Shown piece after piece: positions 47,864 through 56,383 of a DNA stretch of 64,000 nt; the first letter of the stretch is position 1, and every line of letters starts with the position of its first letter. Position numbers and translations under genes: made by a program. Origin of the DNA: Vampirovibrio sp041737375. GTDB lineage: Bacteria; Cyanobacteriota; Vampirovibrionia; Vampirovibrionales; Vampirovibrionaceae. The notes under the pieces are model-generated. The model was not told the DNA's origin. It saw only the letters and a program-made list of their open reading frames with translations, and searched no databases. The stretch covers positions 1 through 64,000 of the forward strand of contig NZ_JBGSRV010000002.1 in assembly GCF_041737375.1 (NCBI RefSeq), read 5' to 3'.

Positions 47864-48394
47864 ATGTCAAAGAAAACAACTGAAACCACCGCAGCCCCTG
47901 AGGGCGAGGTCAAAACCTTTCTTTCCTTAACCGATTTAAAACCAGCCAAAGGCTCTGTGAAAGCAAAGTTGCGGGTTGGACGCGGTCGGGCCAGCGGCGC
48001 CGGTAAAACCGCCAACCGAGGTCACAACGGTGAAGGCCAGCGTTCTGGTCGTTCCAGAAAACGTGGCTTTGAGGGCGGTCAGATGCCCGGTTATCGCCGT
48101 ATGCCAAAAATCAACGGATTTGAACTGGTCAATCCCCGCCAATGGCTGGAATTGAACGTTGAAGATCTGGAACAGATTTTGCTGCCTGAAGAAAATGAAC
48201 TGACCTACGATTTGCTGCTGACCGGCGGGCTGATGAAAATCAAGCACGACGGCATCCGGGTTCTGGGTAAAGGCGAAGTAAAGCGCAAAATCACAGTAGA
48301 AGCGCATTATGTGACCCCTTCCGCCCGTCAGAAAATCGAGGCGGCTGGTGGCAGCATTCGCTTGATAGGCCCCGCCGAAGCTGCAGAAGCTTAG
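47864..48394 (+). CDS. rplO: Ribosomal protein L15
   Basis: The 176-residue protein has the L15 signature KLRVGRGRASGAGKTANRGH and GQRSGRSRKRGFEGGQMP with GYRRMPKINGF. An N-terminal extension of about 18 residues (TTETTAAPEGEVKTF) is Thr/Ala-rich. It sits between rpmD and secY in the standard order. It contacts 23S rRNA in the large subunit. Confidence 0.95.
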   Translation: MSKKTTETTAAPEGEVKTFLSLTDLKPAKGSVKAKLRVGRGRASGAGKTANRGHNGEGQRSGRSRKRGFEGGQMPGYRRMPKINGFELVNPRQWLELNVEDLEQILLPEENELTYDLLLTGGLMKIKHDGIRVLGKGEVKRKITVEAHYVTPSARQKIEAAGGSIRLIGPAEAAEA

Positions 48395-48443
48395 GTCGCA
48401 CTATCCAAGGTACTCCATATATTTGATTAAAGAGGATTCTTCG

Positions 48444-49775
48444 GTGGCTAAGCCCAAAGCAGGCGCAATACCGGGAGTCGGCGACATCCAGGCAATGTGG
48501 GAAGCGTCCGGCCTCAAAAGTAAATTAATATTTACCATTCTGATGCTGGCAGTTTTTCGCCTCGGTGTTCATGTTCCCGTGTGGGGCGTACATCCAGAAC
48601 TGATTCAAGGCGCACTTGGCAACCAGTTGCTAGGATTCCTGGATATGTTCTCCGGCGGCGCTCTCACAAGCGTTTCCGTATTAGCCCTCGGTATTGGCCC
48701 CTACATCACTTCTTCTATCATCATGCAGCTTTTATCCGTGGTTATTCCGCGTTTAGAAGAATTGCAGAAGGAAGAAGGAGAGGCTGGCCGCCGAAAAATC
48801 TCTCAATACACCCGTTACCTAACCATTGTGCTGGCCGGATTTCAGGCCGTTTTGATATTGCGTTTAATCGGCAGTGCCGGTGCCATTGATCCCAATATCA
48901 CGCCTTGGGTATTTTATGTGCAGGCGGTGTTAACCTTAACGGCAGGCGCTGTTTTCGCCCTTTGGGTGTCAGAAATGATTACGGAACGGGGCATCGGCAA
49001 TGGCGGCTCTCTGCTCATTTTCGCTGGTATTTTGTCCCGAGTGCCCTTCTACTGGACCCAAACCGAGCAATTGGTTTCTAACGACGCCCAAAAATCATTT
49101 TTTCTGGTGCTTTTGCTGGGTATCTATCTGGTAACCATCGGATTAATCATTGTCTTGCAAGAAGCCACCCGGAAAATCTTTATTGTCAGCGCCAAACGCC
49201 AAGTGGGCAACCGAATTTACGGCGGACAAAACACGCACATTCCTTTTAAAATCAATCCAGCCGGTGTAATGCCCATTATTTTTGCCTTTGCTGTATTGGC
49301 TTTCCCCAGTACTATTTTTGCCTTTTTACAGCAGCAAAACCCAACGGGCATCATGCGTGAAGTGCTCAACTTCTACACCGTTTACCTGGCGGCAGGAAAA
49401 CCCGCGTATATCGTGGGTGAATTCCTTCTGATTGTCTTCTTTACCTTCTTTTATTCATCGATCATCCCCAGCATGCAGCCCAAGGAAATTGCCGATAATT
49501 TGAAAAAATATGGTAGCTCCATTCCAGGCGTAAAACCCGGTCGACCTACAGCCGAAAAGCTGGGCGAAATTCTAAGCCGAACCACATTTATTGGTGCTTT
49601 CGCCTTGGCTGCCATTACCTTAATCGCCAGCTCAGCCACCAGCATTACAGGCATCACCACCTTACAGGGGCTAGGAGCCACATCGCTCATTATTATGGTA
49701 GGTGTAGCGCTAGACACGGTGAATCAAATCAGAGTTCACTTACTGGCACGGCAGTACGAAGGATTTCTCAAGTAA
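48444..49775 (+). CDS. secY: Preprotein translocase subunit SecY
   Basis: The 443-residue membrane protein has ten helices and SecY blocks: FRLGVHVPVWGV, LDMFSGGALTSVSVLALGIGPYI, IIMQLLSVVIPRLEELQKEEGEAGRRKI, ERGIGNGGSLLIFAGI and the C-terminal cytoplasmic RQYEG. Start at GTG 48444 is preferred over TTG at 48423 because AAAGAGGA lies about six bases before it. It forms the SecYEG channel and is conserved in the spc operon after rplO. Confidence 0.95.
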   Translation: MAKPKAGAIPGVGDIQAMWEASGLKSKLIFTILMLAVFRLGVHVPVWGVHPELIQGALGNQLLGFLDMFSGGALTSVSVLALGIGPYITSSIIMQLLSVVIPRLEELQKEEGEAGRRKISQYTRYLTIVLAGFQAVLILRLIGSAGAIDPNITPWVFYVQAVLTLTAGAVFALWVSEMITERGIGNGGSLLIFAGILSRVPFYWTQTEQLVSNDAQKSFFLVLLLGIYLVTIGLIIVLQEATRKIFIVSAKRQVGNRIYGGQNTHIPFKINPAGVMPIIFAFAVLAFPSTIFAFLQQQNPTGIMREVLNFYTVYLAAGKPAYIVGEFLLIVFFTFFYSSIIPSMQPKEIADNLKKYGSSIPGVKPGRPTAEKLGEILSRTTFIGAFALAAITLIASSATSITGITTLQGLGATSLIIMVGVALDTVNQIRVHLLARQYEGFLK

Positions 49776-49804
49776 TCCGGTCAATTGAAAGATAACAGCG
49801 ACTT

Positions 49805-50584
49805 ATGACTGATTTTTCAAAAAACTTAAAAAACAAACTGCTTTTCCCCTTTGTGGCGCCGCCCAATGGTGGGAAAGGGACTCAAACTCAAATTTTATCT
49901 GAACGCTACCATCTACCCACCTTTGATATGGGCTCTACTTTTCGAGCCATTATGAAGGAAGGGAAAGATCCCGAGCTTAAAGCTGAGCTGGAATCTTATA
50001 TGAATAATGGGAAATTGGTACCCATTAAAACCGTAGTCAAAGTGTTTCAAAAAGGTCTTGAAGCACTGGCAGCTGACCATTCAGAAGCAAAAGGATTTAT
50101 TCTGGATGGCTTTCCACGCAACCAGGAGCAAGCCGATGCCCTTCTAGAGCTTTGCCAGCACTGGGAAGCGGAGCTGAGCAAAGCCATTTATTTGAATGTC
50201 AGTCTGGACATTGTTAAAGCACGAGCCACAGGCAGAAGATTTTGCAGTGAAAACGCGCGTCATGTTTACAATGTCAATGATGAGTGCCTCGCGCCCAAAC
50301 AGCAAAAAATCAGCCCGGATGGCTCAATAGCCACAGATCAACAAGGCCGTGCTATTGGATTGTGCGATATTGATCAGGCTGAATTAATTGTGAGAACTGA
50401 TGATGAGCCGCAAACTGTAGAAAAGCGTTTGGCTGAATACCAAAAAGAAACCAATCCCCTCATTGAACATCTTCAGGAAAAAGGATATCTTGCCGAAATC
50501 AATGGAGAACAGGCACCTGAAAAAGTAACATTGGCGATTGAATCGCTCATCCAACCCATCCTTGGCTTATCAACCGCTTCCTAG
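49805..50584 (+). CDS. adk: Adenylate kinase, atypical P-loop and LID
   Basis: The 259-residue protein is placed after secY as is usual for adk, and has FILDGFPRN, GRRFC and VRTDDEPQTVEKRL. The P-loop reads APPNGGKGT (residues 18-26): the first Gly of GxxxxGK is Ala, while GKGT is intact. The LID (about 141-197) is long and retains only some Cys (FCSENARHVY and GLCDID), so its zinc site is probably incomplete. Length exceeds the usual 214-220. It converts AMP and ATP to two ADP. Catalytic competence needs a test. Confidence 0.88.
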   Translation: MTDFSKNLKNKLLFPFVAPPNGGKGTQTQILSERYHLPTFDMGSTFRAIMKEGKDPELKAELESYMNNGKLVPIKTVVKVFQKGLEALAADHSEAKGFILDGFPRNQEQADALLELCQHWEAELSKAIYLNVSLDIVKARATGRRFCSENARHVYNVNDECLAPKQQKISPDGSIATDQQGRAIGLCDIDQAELIVRTDDEPQTVEKRLAEYQKETNPLIEHLQEKGYLAEINGEQAPEKVTLAIESLIQPILGLSTAS

Positions 50585-50594
50585 GAGCTTTCCC

Positions 50595-51356
50595 ATGCCC
50601 GAACGTATTGATCGTAAATCCAGACATGAAATAGGCCTAATCCGAACTGCGGCCAAAATCAACGCAGAGGCGCATCAGGCTGTGCAAGCCGCCATCAAAC
50701 CGGGGATCAGCACGTTGGAACTGGATGAGATTGCGGAATCTTATATTCGCAAAGCAGGTGGAGTACCCGCATTCAAAGGTTTATACGGCTTCCCGAAGAC
50801 CTTATGCATGTCGGTCAATGAAGAAGTGGTGCATGGCATTCCAAATGCCGAAAAGATTCTCCTGGATGGAGACGTGGTTAGCGTAGATTGTGGAACCATT
50901 TATAAAGGATTGTATTCCGACTCGGCGGTGACCTGGCCCGTTGGAACGGTGAAGCCGGAAGTTTTAAAACTGCTCGCCGCCACAGAGGAAGGTCTACTGG
51001 CAGGTATTGCTCAAATGCGCCCAGGAAACTATCTGGATGACATTTCAGGGGCCATTGAGGATGTTTGTAAAAAGTACGGCTATGGCCTGGTTCGCAATTA
51101 TGGCGGGCATGGCGTTGGGAAAAAGCCGCACGAAGCGCCTTTTATCCACAATTTTCGTACCGGAGAGCAAGGCCCTAAGCTAGAAGAAGGCAATGTACTG
51201 GCCATTGAGCCTATGTTTAACCTGGGCGAAGATGACGTATACACCGCAGCGGACGAATGGACAGTACTTACAAAAGATCACTTGCCCTCGGCTCATTTTG
51301 AGCATACAGTAGTGGTTACCAAAGGGGAGCCTGAAATCCTGACTCTTCTGCAGTGA
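50595..51356 (+). CDS. map: Methionine aminopeptidase, type I
   Basis: The 253-residue protein has the MAP motifs: MSVNEEVVHGIPN, DGDVVSVDCG (metal ligand Asp), YSDSAV (second Asp), NYGGHGVGKKPHEAPFIHNF (His ligand) and EPMF (Glu) near the end, all in order. It removes the N-terminal Met from nascent proteins using two metal ions. Start 50595 has TAGGAGC upstream; an overlapping frame from 50538 is not the start. It lies 10 bp after adk. Confidence 0.95.
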   Translation: MPERIDRKSRHEIGLIRTAAKINAEAHQAVQAAIKPGISTLELDEIAESYIRKAGGVPAFKGLYGFPKTLCMSVNEEVVHGIPNAEKILLDGDVVSVDCGTIYKGLYSDSAVTWPVGTVKPEVLKLLAATEEGLLAGIAQMRPGNYLDDISGAIEDVCKKYGYGLVRNYGGHGVGKKPHEAPFIHNFRTGEQGPKLEEGNVLAIEPMFNLGEDDVYTAADEWTVLTKDHLPSAHFEHTVVVTKGEPEILTLLQ

Positions 51357-51400
51357 TTACCGGCACCCAGTCGCATTATTAGGAATCAGCAAAAGCACTT

Positions 51401-51616
51401 ATGGCCAAAGACGTCATCGAAATGGAAGGCACCGTCCACGAATCCCTCCCCAACGCTATGTTTCGGGTAGAATTGGAAAATGGTTTGGTGATCCTCGCTC
51501 ATATTTCTGGTAAAATTCGCAAAAACTTCATTCGTATTCTGCCTGGAGATAAGGTCAAGATAGAACTGTCTCCCTATGACCTCACTCGTGGGCGGATTAC
51601 ATACCGTCTTAAATAG
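51401..51616 (+). CDS. infA: Translation initiation factor IF-1
   Basis: The 71-residue protein is a complete IF-1 (MAKDVIEMEGTVHESLPNAM, then the OB-fold with GHISGKIRKNFIRI form ending DLTRGRITYRLK). It binds the ribosomal A site during initiation. It lies between map and rpmJ, the standard order in many bacteria. Confidence 0.97.
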   Translation: MAKDVIEMEGTVHESLPNAMFRVELENGLVILAHISGKIRKNFIRILPGDKVKIELSPYDLTRGRITYRLK

Positions 51617-51646
51617 TCCATCCCCCTTAAATCGAAGGTTAGACCC

Positions 51647-51760
51647 ATGAAAGTCCGTACATCTGTCAAAAAAATGTGTGAGCATTGCAAAGTCATCCGT
51701 CGCAAAAAACGGGTAGCCGTCATCTGCTTAAACCCCAAGCACAAACAGCGTCAAGGATGA
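51647..51760 (+). CDS. rpmJ: Ribosomal protein L36
   Basis: The 37-residue protein MKVRTSVKKMCEHCKVIRRK... ends with NPKHKQRQG. It has the zinc ligands Cys11, Cys14, Cys27 and His32, so it is the zinc-containing L36 form. It is the last gene of the first transcription unit, followed by a terminator. Confidence 0.95.
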   Translation: MKVRTSVKKMCEHCKVIRRKKRVAVICLNPKHKQRQG

Positions 51761-51768
51761 TTCTGTCT

Positions 51769-51803
51769 TAGCCTCCCTACTTCGGCAGGGTAGGCTATTT
51801 TTG
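51769..51803 (+). terminator. Terminator after rpmJ
   Basis: TAGCCTCCCT pairs with AGGGTAGGCTA (one bulge) around an ACTTCGGC loop and is followed by a T5 run (51799-51803). It splits the ribosomal cluster into two units. Confidence 0.75.
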
Positions 51804-51876
51804 TGTAACGCAAGAGGAATTACCTTTGCAATTATTGCAAAAGTTTATGTCTTTTACCTCAAATTCGACTCTCCTC

Positions 51877-51905
51877 TTGATTCTAGTTTACTTTTAATTT
51901 AATTT
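51877..51905 (+). promoter_or_regulatory. Candidate promoter of rpsM unit
   Basis: TTGATT (51877-51882) is followed 17 bp later by TAATTT (51900-51905) in a very A/T-rich stretch. Other spacings are possible in this composition, so the exact site is uncertain. It lies about 100 bp before rpsM and beyond the rpmJ terminator. Confidence 0.35.
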
Positions 51906-51929
51906 TAATTTTCAACAGTGCGAATTCTT

Positions 51930-51960
51930 AAAAAGAAAACGTGCTCTTTGTTTTCTTTTT
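51930..51960 (+). promoter_or_regulatory. A/T hairpin in the rpsM leader
   Basis: AAAAAGAAAAC (51930-51940) pairs perfectly with GTTTTCTTTTT (51950-51960) around a 9-nt loop, 40 bp before rpsM. The stem has almost no GC, so it is weak; it could be a leader structure or a poor attenuator. Its position fits autoregulation of the S13/S11/S4 operon, but this is inference. Confidence 0.35.
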
Positions 51961-52002
51961 CAAATTTCAGTTAAGTTTAAGACCAGTTAATCAGGAGTCC
52001 CA

Positions 52003-52371
52003 ATGGCCAGAATCGTCGGAGTAGACCTCCCAAGAAATAAAAAGATGCTGTATGCCCTGCCTTACATTTACGGTATTGGCTTGTCGCTGGCACGTAAAAT
52101 TTTGCAAATCACTAAAGTCAACCCCGATAAGCGGACCGATGATTTGACTGAGTCTGAAATCAACGCGCTGCGGGATGAGATTGAAAAGAATTATCAAGTG
52201 GAAGGTGATTTACGCCGTTCTGAAGGCTTGAACATCAAGCGGCTGATTGAAATCAACTGCTATCGTGGGCAACGCCACAAGCGCGGCCTGCCGGTGCGTG
52301 GCCAGCGTACTAAAACCAACGCCCGTACCCGTCGTGGTAAGCGTTCGGCCCCGATGAAGAAAAAAGCTTAG
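52003..52371 (+). CDS. rpsM: Ribosomal protein S13
   Basis: The 122-residue protein is a standard S13 (RIVGVDLPRNKKMLYALPYI...GIGLSLARKI and the basic RGQRHKRGLPVRGQRTKTNARTRRG). It forms part of the small-subunit head and contacts the P-site tRNA. First gene of the second unit, with AGGAG upstream. Confidence 0.97.
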   Translation: MARIVGVDLPRNKKMLYALPYIYGIGLSLARKILQITKVNPDKRTDDLTESEINALRDEIEKNYQVEGDLRRSEGLNIKRLIEINCYRGQRHKRGLPVRGQRTKTNARTRRGKRSAPMKKKA

Positions 52372-52492
52372 CCCCATCGCTGATTCATTTGAATCAAGGT
52401 TAGGTTTTTATATTCAAAGCTCTTGTTTTACCTGTCTTTTAACTGAAGCCTACTTCACTTTCACAAGTTTTTAATGGAGATAAAAAGTCAAT

Positions 52493-52882
52493 ATGGCTGA
52501 CAAATCTGGAAAACCGAAACGCAAAGAGAAGAAAAATATTCTTCAAGGCGTTGTCCACATTCAATCTACATTTAACAATACTATCGTTTCAGCGACTGAC
52601 CCCCAGGGTAACGTTATTGCTTGGGGAAGTTCAGGCTCTGAAGGCTTTAAGGGTGCGCGTAAAGGCACTCCCTTTGCAGCCCAATCTGCTGCCGAGTCTG
52701 TTGCTAAAAAAGCCATGGACAATGGCATGCGTGCTGCTGAAGTCTACGTGAGTGGACCTGGAGCAGGGCGTGAGACGGCTATTCGCGCTCTACAAGTAGC
52801 CGGTTTGGAAATCAGTTTGATTAAAGATGTGACACCCATTCCACACAATGGTTGCCGTCCACCCAAACGTCGTAGAGTCTAA
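52493..52882 (+). CDS. rpsK: Ribosomal protein S11
   Basis: The 129-residue protein is a standard S11 (NILQGVVHIQSTFNNTIVSA and the C-terminal GCRPPKRRRV). It forms the platform of the small subunit near the E site. The 121-bp gap before it holds a short palindromic hairpin (TGATTCA/TGAATCA, near 52381-52396) of unknown role. Confidence 0.97.
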   Translation: MADKSGKPKRKEKKNILQGVVHIQSTFNNTIVSATDPQGNVIAWGSSGSEGFKGARKGTPFAAQSAAESVAKKAMDNGMRAAEVYVSGPGAGRETAIRALQVAGLEISLIKDVTPIPHNGCRPPKRRRV

Positions 52883-52917
52883 AGATTTATTAAAAAATCC
52901 CCATAGGAGTTTTTGTC

Positions 52918-53526
52918 TTGGCACGTTATCGCGATTCAATCTTCAAGCAAAGCCGTAGAGCTGGTACTATCCTTGATATCAGCCCCAAAGCCGCGAAAAT
53001 GAAAAACAGCAACCCGCCGGGTCAACACGGCGCTGCTCGTAAAAAACTATCTGAATATGCTGTCCAGTTGGCAGAAAAACAAAAAGTGCGCCGTACTTAC
53101 GGCTTGGTTGAAAAACAATTCCGCCGCACTTACGACAAGGCTGTTCGCAAACAAGGCGTTACAGGAACGATTTTATTGCAATTGCTTGAAAGTCGCCTGG
53201 ACAACATCTTGTTTCGTTCTGGGTTGGCGACAACACGTCCTCAGTCTCGCCAACTAGTGAGTCACGGGCATGTGGAAGTAAATGGTCACAAAGTTGACAT
53301 TGCTTCTTACCAAATGAAGCCTGGTGATTTGCTAACCGTGCGTGAAAAGAGCAAGGCGCTTGTCAAAACGCTGCAAGCAGCTAATCCTCACCACACCCCC
53401 ATGGTCCCCCATTGGTTGGAAGTCGATGAGAATAATCTGGTCGTCAAGTTCAAGAGCATTCCTGAGCGTGAAGATCTGGATCAGACCATTAACGAAGCAC
53501 TGATCATTGAATACTATTCTCGTTAA
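52918..53526 (+). CDS. rpsD: Ribosomal protein S4
   Basis: The 202-residue protein is an S4 without the N-terminal zinc cysteines (it reads ARYRDSIFKQSRRAGTILD), with the S4 RNA-binding domain LLESRLDNILFRSGLATTRP and SHGHVEVNG. Start is TTG at 52918 with AGGAG upstream. S4 commonly autoregulates the alpha operon; here it sits within rpsM-rpsK-rpsD-rpoA, a proteobacteria-like position. In cyanobacteria rpsD is usually separate, to my knowledge. Confidence 0.95.
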   Translation: MARYRDSIFKQSRRAGTILDISPKAAKMKNSNPPGQHGAARKKLSEYAVQLAEKQKVRRTYGLVEKQFRRTYDKAVRKQGVTGTILLQLLESRLDNILFRSGLATTRPQSRQLVSHGHVEVNGHKVDIASYQMKPGDLLTVREKSKALVKTLQAANPHHTPMVPHWLEVDENNLVVKFKSIPEREDLDQTINEALIIEYYSR

Positions 53527-53580
53527 TCCTAGTCGCATTGATCTACTCGTAAAAGCATTAATTTTGGAGTAACAGAATAC

Positions 53581-54558
53581 ATGGATCAGCCGCTGAACAT
53601 TAAATGTGTCAATACAACCACTGATTCCGATGGTTCCATTTATGGCAAGTTTGTAATCGAGCCACTGGAAAGAGGTTACGGCACTACTTTAGGTAACTCT
53701 TTAAGAAGAGTCTTACTTTCCAGCTTGCAAGGCTGTGCAATTACCTCTGTGCGTATTGAAGGCGTTACACACGAATTCACCACCATTCCTGGTGTGGTAG
53801 AAGATGTGCTTGATGTAATGCTGAACCTTAAAGGCGTTGTGCTGAAAAGTAACAGCGATGAACCACTCTACATCCGACTGGATGCAGATAAAGTGGGCCC
53901 CGTTGTGGCTGGCGATCTTGAAGTCCCTGCGGATGTAAAAATCGTAAACCCCGATTGGCACATCTGTACTTTAAGTGAAGGGGCAAGCCTCCATGCGGTA
54001 ATGACCGCAGAAGTGGGCAAAGGATATGTTCCTGCTGATACCAACACCTCCAACAAGGCTGTGGATACGTTGACGCTGGATGCTGTATTTATGCCCATTC
54101 GCCGGGTTGCTTACAGCGTTGAAGATACTCGTGTAGGCCAACGTACCGATTATGACAAGCTCTTGCTTGAAATCTGGTCCAACGGCAGCATGGATGTCAG
54201 TTCCGCTTTGAGCCAATCGGCCAATATGCTGATTGAGCATTTGGTTCCGATCGCTTCCCTGAGTGGCATTCCAACGTTGGTCACTCAAGCCCAGCAGGAA
54301 ATTGAAAGCAAGGAAGAAGTACAAGCTCCTAATATCAGCATTGAAGATTTAGAGCTGTCTGTACGTGCTTTTAACTGCTTGAAACGGGCCAACATCAACA
54401 GTATTGCGGAACTCCTGACCAAATCAGAGAACGATTTGCTGAACATCAAGAATTTCGGTAAAAAGTCTTCTGATGAAGTGATTGAGCGCTTGCAAGCATT
54501 CGCCTTGTTCCTGCGTCCCGACCCAGAAGGAACTGTCCTTCCCGTTGACGTAGAATAA
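53581..54558 (+). CDS. rpoA: RNA polymerase alpha subunit
   Basis: The 325-residue protein has the alpha N-terminal dimerisation domain (RGYGTTLGNSLRRVLLSSL, with GVVEDVLDVMLNLKGV) and the C-terminal domain (SVRAFNCLKRANINSIAELL, with NFGKKSSDEVIERL) joined by a linker. It anchors RNA polymerase assembly and contacts upstream DNA and activators. Standard place after rpsD. Confidence 0.97.
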   Translation: MDQPLNIKCVNTTTDSDGSIYGKFVIEPLERGYGTTLGNSLRRVLLSSLQGCAITSVRIEGVTHEFTTIPGVVEDVLDVMLNLKGVVLKSNSDEPLYIRLDADKVGPVVAGDLEVPADVKIVNPDWHICTLSEGASLHAVMTAEVGKGYVPADTNTSNKAVDTLTLDAVFMPIRRVAYSVEDTRVGQRTDYDKLLLEIWSNGSMDVSSALSQSANMLIEHLVPIASLSGIPTLVTQAQQEIESKEEVQAPNISIEDLELSVRAFNCLKRANINSIAELLTKSENDLLNIKNFGKKSSDEVIERLQAFALFLRPDPEGTVLPVDVE

Positions 54559-54592
54559 ATATTAAAATCCCCTCAAATAAAAGGAACCCATC

Positions 54593-55006
54593 ATGAGACA
54601 CCGCTGTAAAGTTGACCACTTGGGCAGACCCGCTGACCAGCGCAAGGCGTTGATCCGCACGCTGGCCACCAGCTTGTTCACGCATGATGAGATCACCACC
54701 ACCTTGGTGCGGGCTAAAGCTTTGAAAAAACACGCTGATCGCATCGTTACCTTGGCAAAACGCGGTGATGTCCATGCGATTCGTCAGGTCAGAAACCTGA
54801 TTTATCATAGCCGTACGGGTGAAATGCTAACTGATGAGAAAAACAGAGAAGTGCCGGAAACTGTGCTTCGCCGTATTTTCAGTAAGGTTGGCCCCCGGTT
54901 TGAAAACCGCAAGGGTGGTTATACCCGCGTGGTTCAAATGCCTCCCCGTCGTGGTGATGCTGCTCCGATGGCTTTGATTCAACTGACTTTCGAGTTGGCT
55001 GAATAG
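54593..55006 (+). CDS. rplQ: Ribosomal protein L17
   Basis: The 137-residue protein has the L17 pattern (MRHRCKVDHLGRPADQRKAL, LVRAKALKKHADRIVTLAKR and the C-terminal GDAAPMALIQLTFELAE). It binds 23S rRNA near the exit tunnel. Follows rpoA by 34 bp. Confidence 0.96.
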   Translation: MRHRCKVDHLGRPADQRKALIRTLATSLFTHDEITTTLVRAKALKKHADRIVTLAKRGDVHAIRQVRNLIYHSRTGEMLTDEKNREVPETVLRRIFSKVGPRFENRKGGYTRVVQMPPRRGDAAPMALIQLTFELAE

Positions 55007-55047
55007 AGTTTTACCGGTTATTTGGCAAGCTTTGAAAAGAAACAGGC

Positions 55048-55965
55048 ATGACAGACGTCACGGTACAATCCAATTATCTTCAACCAGAAGAGAGCGATTC
55101 GATTATAAGAATCGCTCTTCTGGTTGAGTATTGTGGCCAATTTTTTCATGGCAGCCAATTCCAGCCTCATCTGCAAACAGTGCAATCGTCCGTACAAGAC
55201 GGCTTGCGAAAGCTGAACCTGAAAACCTCTGCCGTTAGCTTTGCCGGGCGAACTGATGCCGGTGTGAACGCTCACGGGCAAGTGGCGCACTTTGACATTG
55301 CAAAAGAGGCTTTGATCAACGTACAGAACTTGCCTGCTGCGCTCAACGCCCAGCTTCCAGACAGTGTAGCGATTCGTGACTGCTGTTTGACTGTGAGCAA
55401 GCATTTTCACAGTCGCCGGGACGCACAATATAAGTGGTATCGCTACCGTATCTATAACGGTCGGAATCGTACCGCTTTAATGGGTCCTGATTGTATGCAT
55501 TATGCCAAGCCGGTGAATGCGGAGCGCATGAATCAGGCCGCCCAGTTGTTGCTAGGCGCTCATAATTTTAAAAGTTTCAAAGATTCAGACAGCCCGATTA
55601 CCAATGATATCTGCGATATTCGCCATATTCAGGTTAGCCGGGATCAGGATTTTATTAATTTTGACGTTGCCGCCGACCGTTTTCTGTATAAAATGGTCAG
55701 GAATATAGCAGGTCAGCTTTTGTTCATTGGGAATACCGAAACTTCCCAGTCTCCTGAAAACATTTTAGACGTGCTGGCCGAGCAAGACCGTTCAAAAGCG
55801 GCTTTTACGGCTCGTCCTGAAGGTTTAAGCCTGATGGCAATTATCTACCCCTCCCCGTTCAACTACTTCGAGTCGGATTTACGCGTCCGACAGCTCACCC
55901 AACTATTCAAATTGAACCAAATGGAGTCCCTGCAAAATGAAAACCTATTCCGCAAAGCCTCTTGA
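55048..55965 (+). CDS. truA: tRNA pseudouridine synthase A
   Basis: The 305-residue protein has the TruA motifs: IALLVEYCGQFFHGSQFQP, the catalytic AFGRTDAGVNAHGQVAHFD-type block (here FAGRTDAGVNAHG, catalytic Asp), and DAQYKWYRYRIYNG. It modifies U38-U40 in tRNA anticodon stems. The first 18 residues (MTDVTVQSNYLQPEESDS) are an extension, and a strong hairpin overlaps their coding sequence; initiation further in is possible. Its 3' end overlaps rplM by 29 nt. The rplQ-truA-rplM-rpsI order is also common in Firmicutes and cyanobacteria. Confidence 0.93.
   Translation: MTDVTVQSNYLQPEESDSIIRIALLVEYCGQFFHGSQFQPHLQTVQSSVQDGLRKLNLKTSAVSFAGRTDAGVNAHGQVAHFDIAKEALINVQNLPAALNAQLPDSVAIRDCCLTVSKHFHSRRDAQYKWYRYRIYNGRNRTALMGPDCMHYAKPVNAERMNQAAQLLLGAHNFKSFKDSDSPITNDICDIRHIQVSRDQDFINFDVAADRFLYKMVRNIAGQLLFIGNTETSQSPENILDVLAEQDRSKAAFTARPEGLSLMAIIYPSPFNYFESDLRVRQLTQLFKLNQMESLQNENLFRKAS
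55080..55127 (+). promoter_or_regulatory. Long hairpin inside the truA 5' coding region
   Basis: The arms at 55080-55100 and 55109-55127 pair over 19 bp with only a 2-nt bulge and an 8-nt loop (GATTATAA). It spans codons 11-27 of truA. No T tract follows, so termination is unlikely. It could be an RNA-processing site between the ribosomal protein genes and truA, or a translational brake. Confidence 0.6.
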
Positions 55966-56383
55966 GCTTGAGCGTACCTGGTGGGTAATTGACGCCGAAG
56001 GTCTGACCTTGGGCCGCCTTGCCAGCGAGATTGCCAACATACTGCGTGGCAAGCAAAAACCTCAGTACACCCCTAACGTTGATACCGGTGATTTCGTCAT
56101 CGTGGTTAACGCTGAAAAAGTCAGAGTGTCTGGCAGCAAGAACACCACCAAGCTGTACCGCCGTCACTCTCACTATCCCGGTGGATTGAAAACCGTTAAA
56201 TTTTGCGACATGATTGCCAACCGCCCGCACAAGGTTTTGGAAATCGCCGTCAAAGGCATGCTGCCTCACAATACGTTGGGCCGTCAGCAATTCCAAAAAA
56301 TGTTTGTGTACGCTGGCGCTGAGCATCCGCATGCCGCTCAAAAACCAGTTTCTTACCAGTTCGTAAAGGAGGGCGCTAAATAA
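55937..56383 (+). CDS. rplM: Ribosomal protein L13
   Basis: The 148-residue protein has the L13 core (WWVIDAEGLTLGRLASEIAN, GDFVIVVNAEKVRVSG, HYPGG and VKGMLPHNTLGRQ). The start overlaps the end of truA by 29 nt, so translation may be coupled. L13 binds 23S rRNA early in large-subunit assembly. Its stop overlaps the rpsI start as TAATG. Confidence 0.96.
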   Translation: MKTYSAKPLELERTWWVIDAEGLTLGRLASEIANILRGKQKPQYTPNVDTGDFVIVVNAEKVRVSGSKNTTKLYRRHSHYPGGLKTVKFCDMIANRPHKVLEIAVKGMLPHNTLGRQQFQKMFVYAGAEHPHAAQKPVSYQFVKEGAK

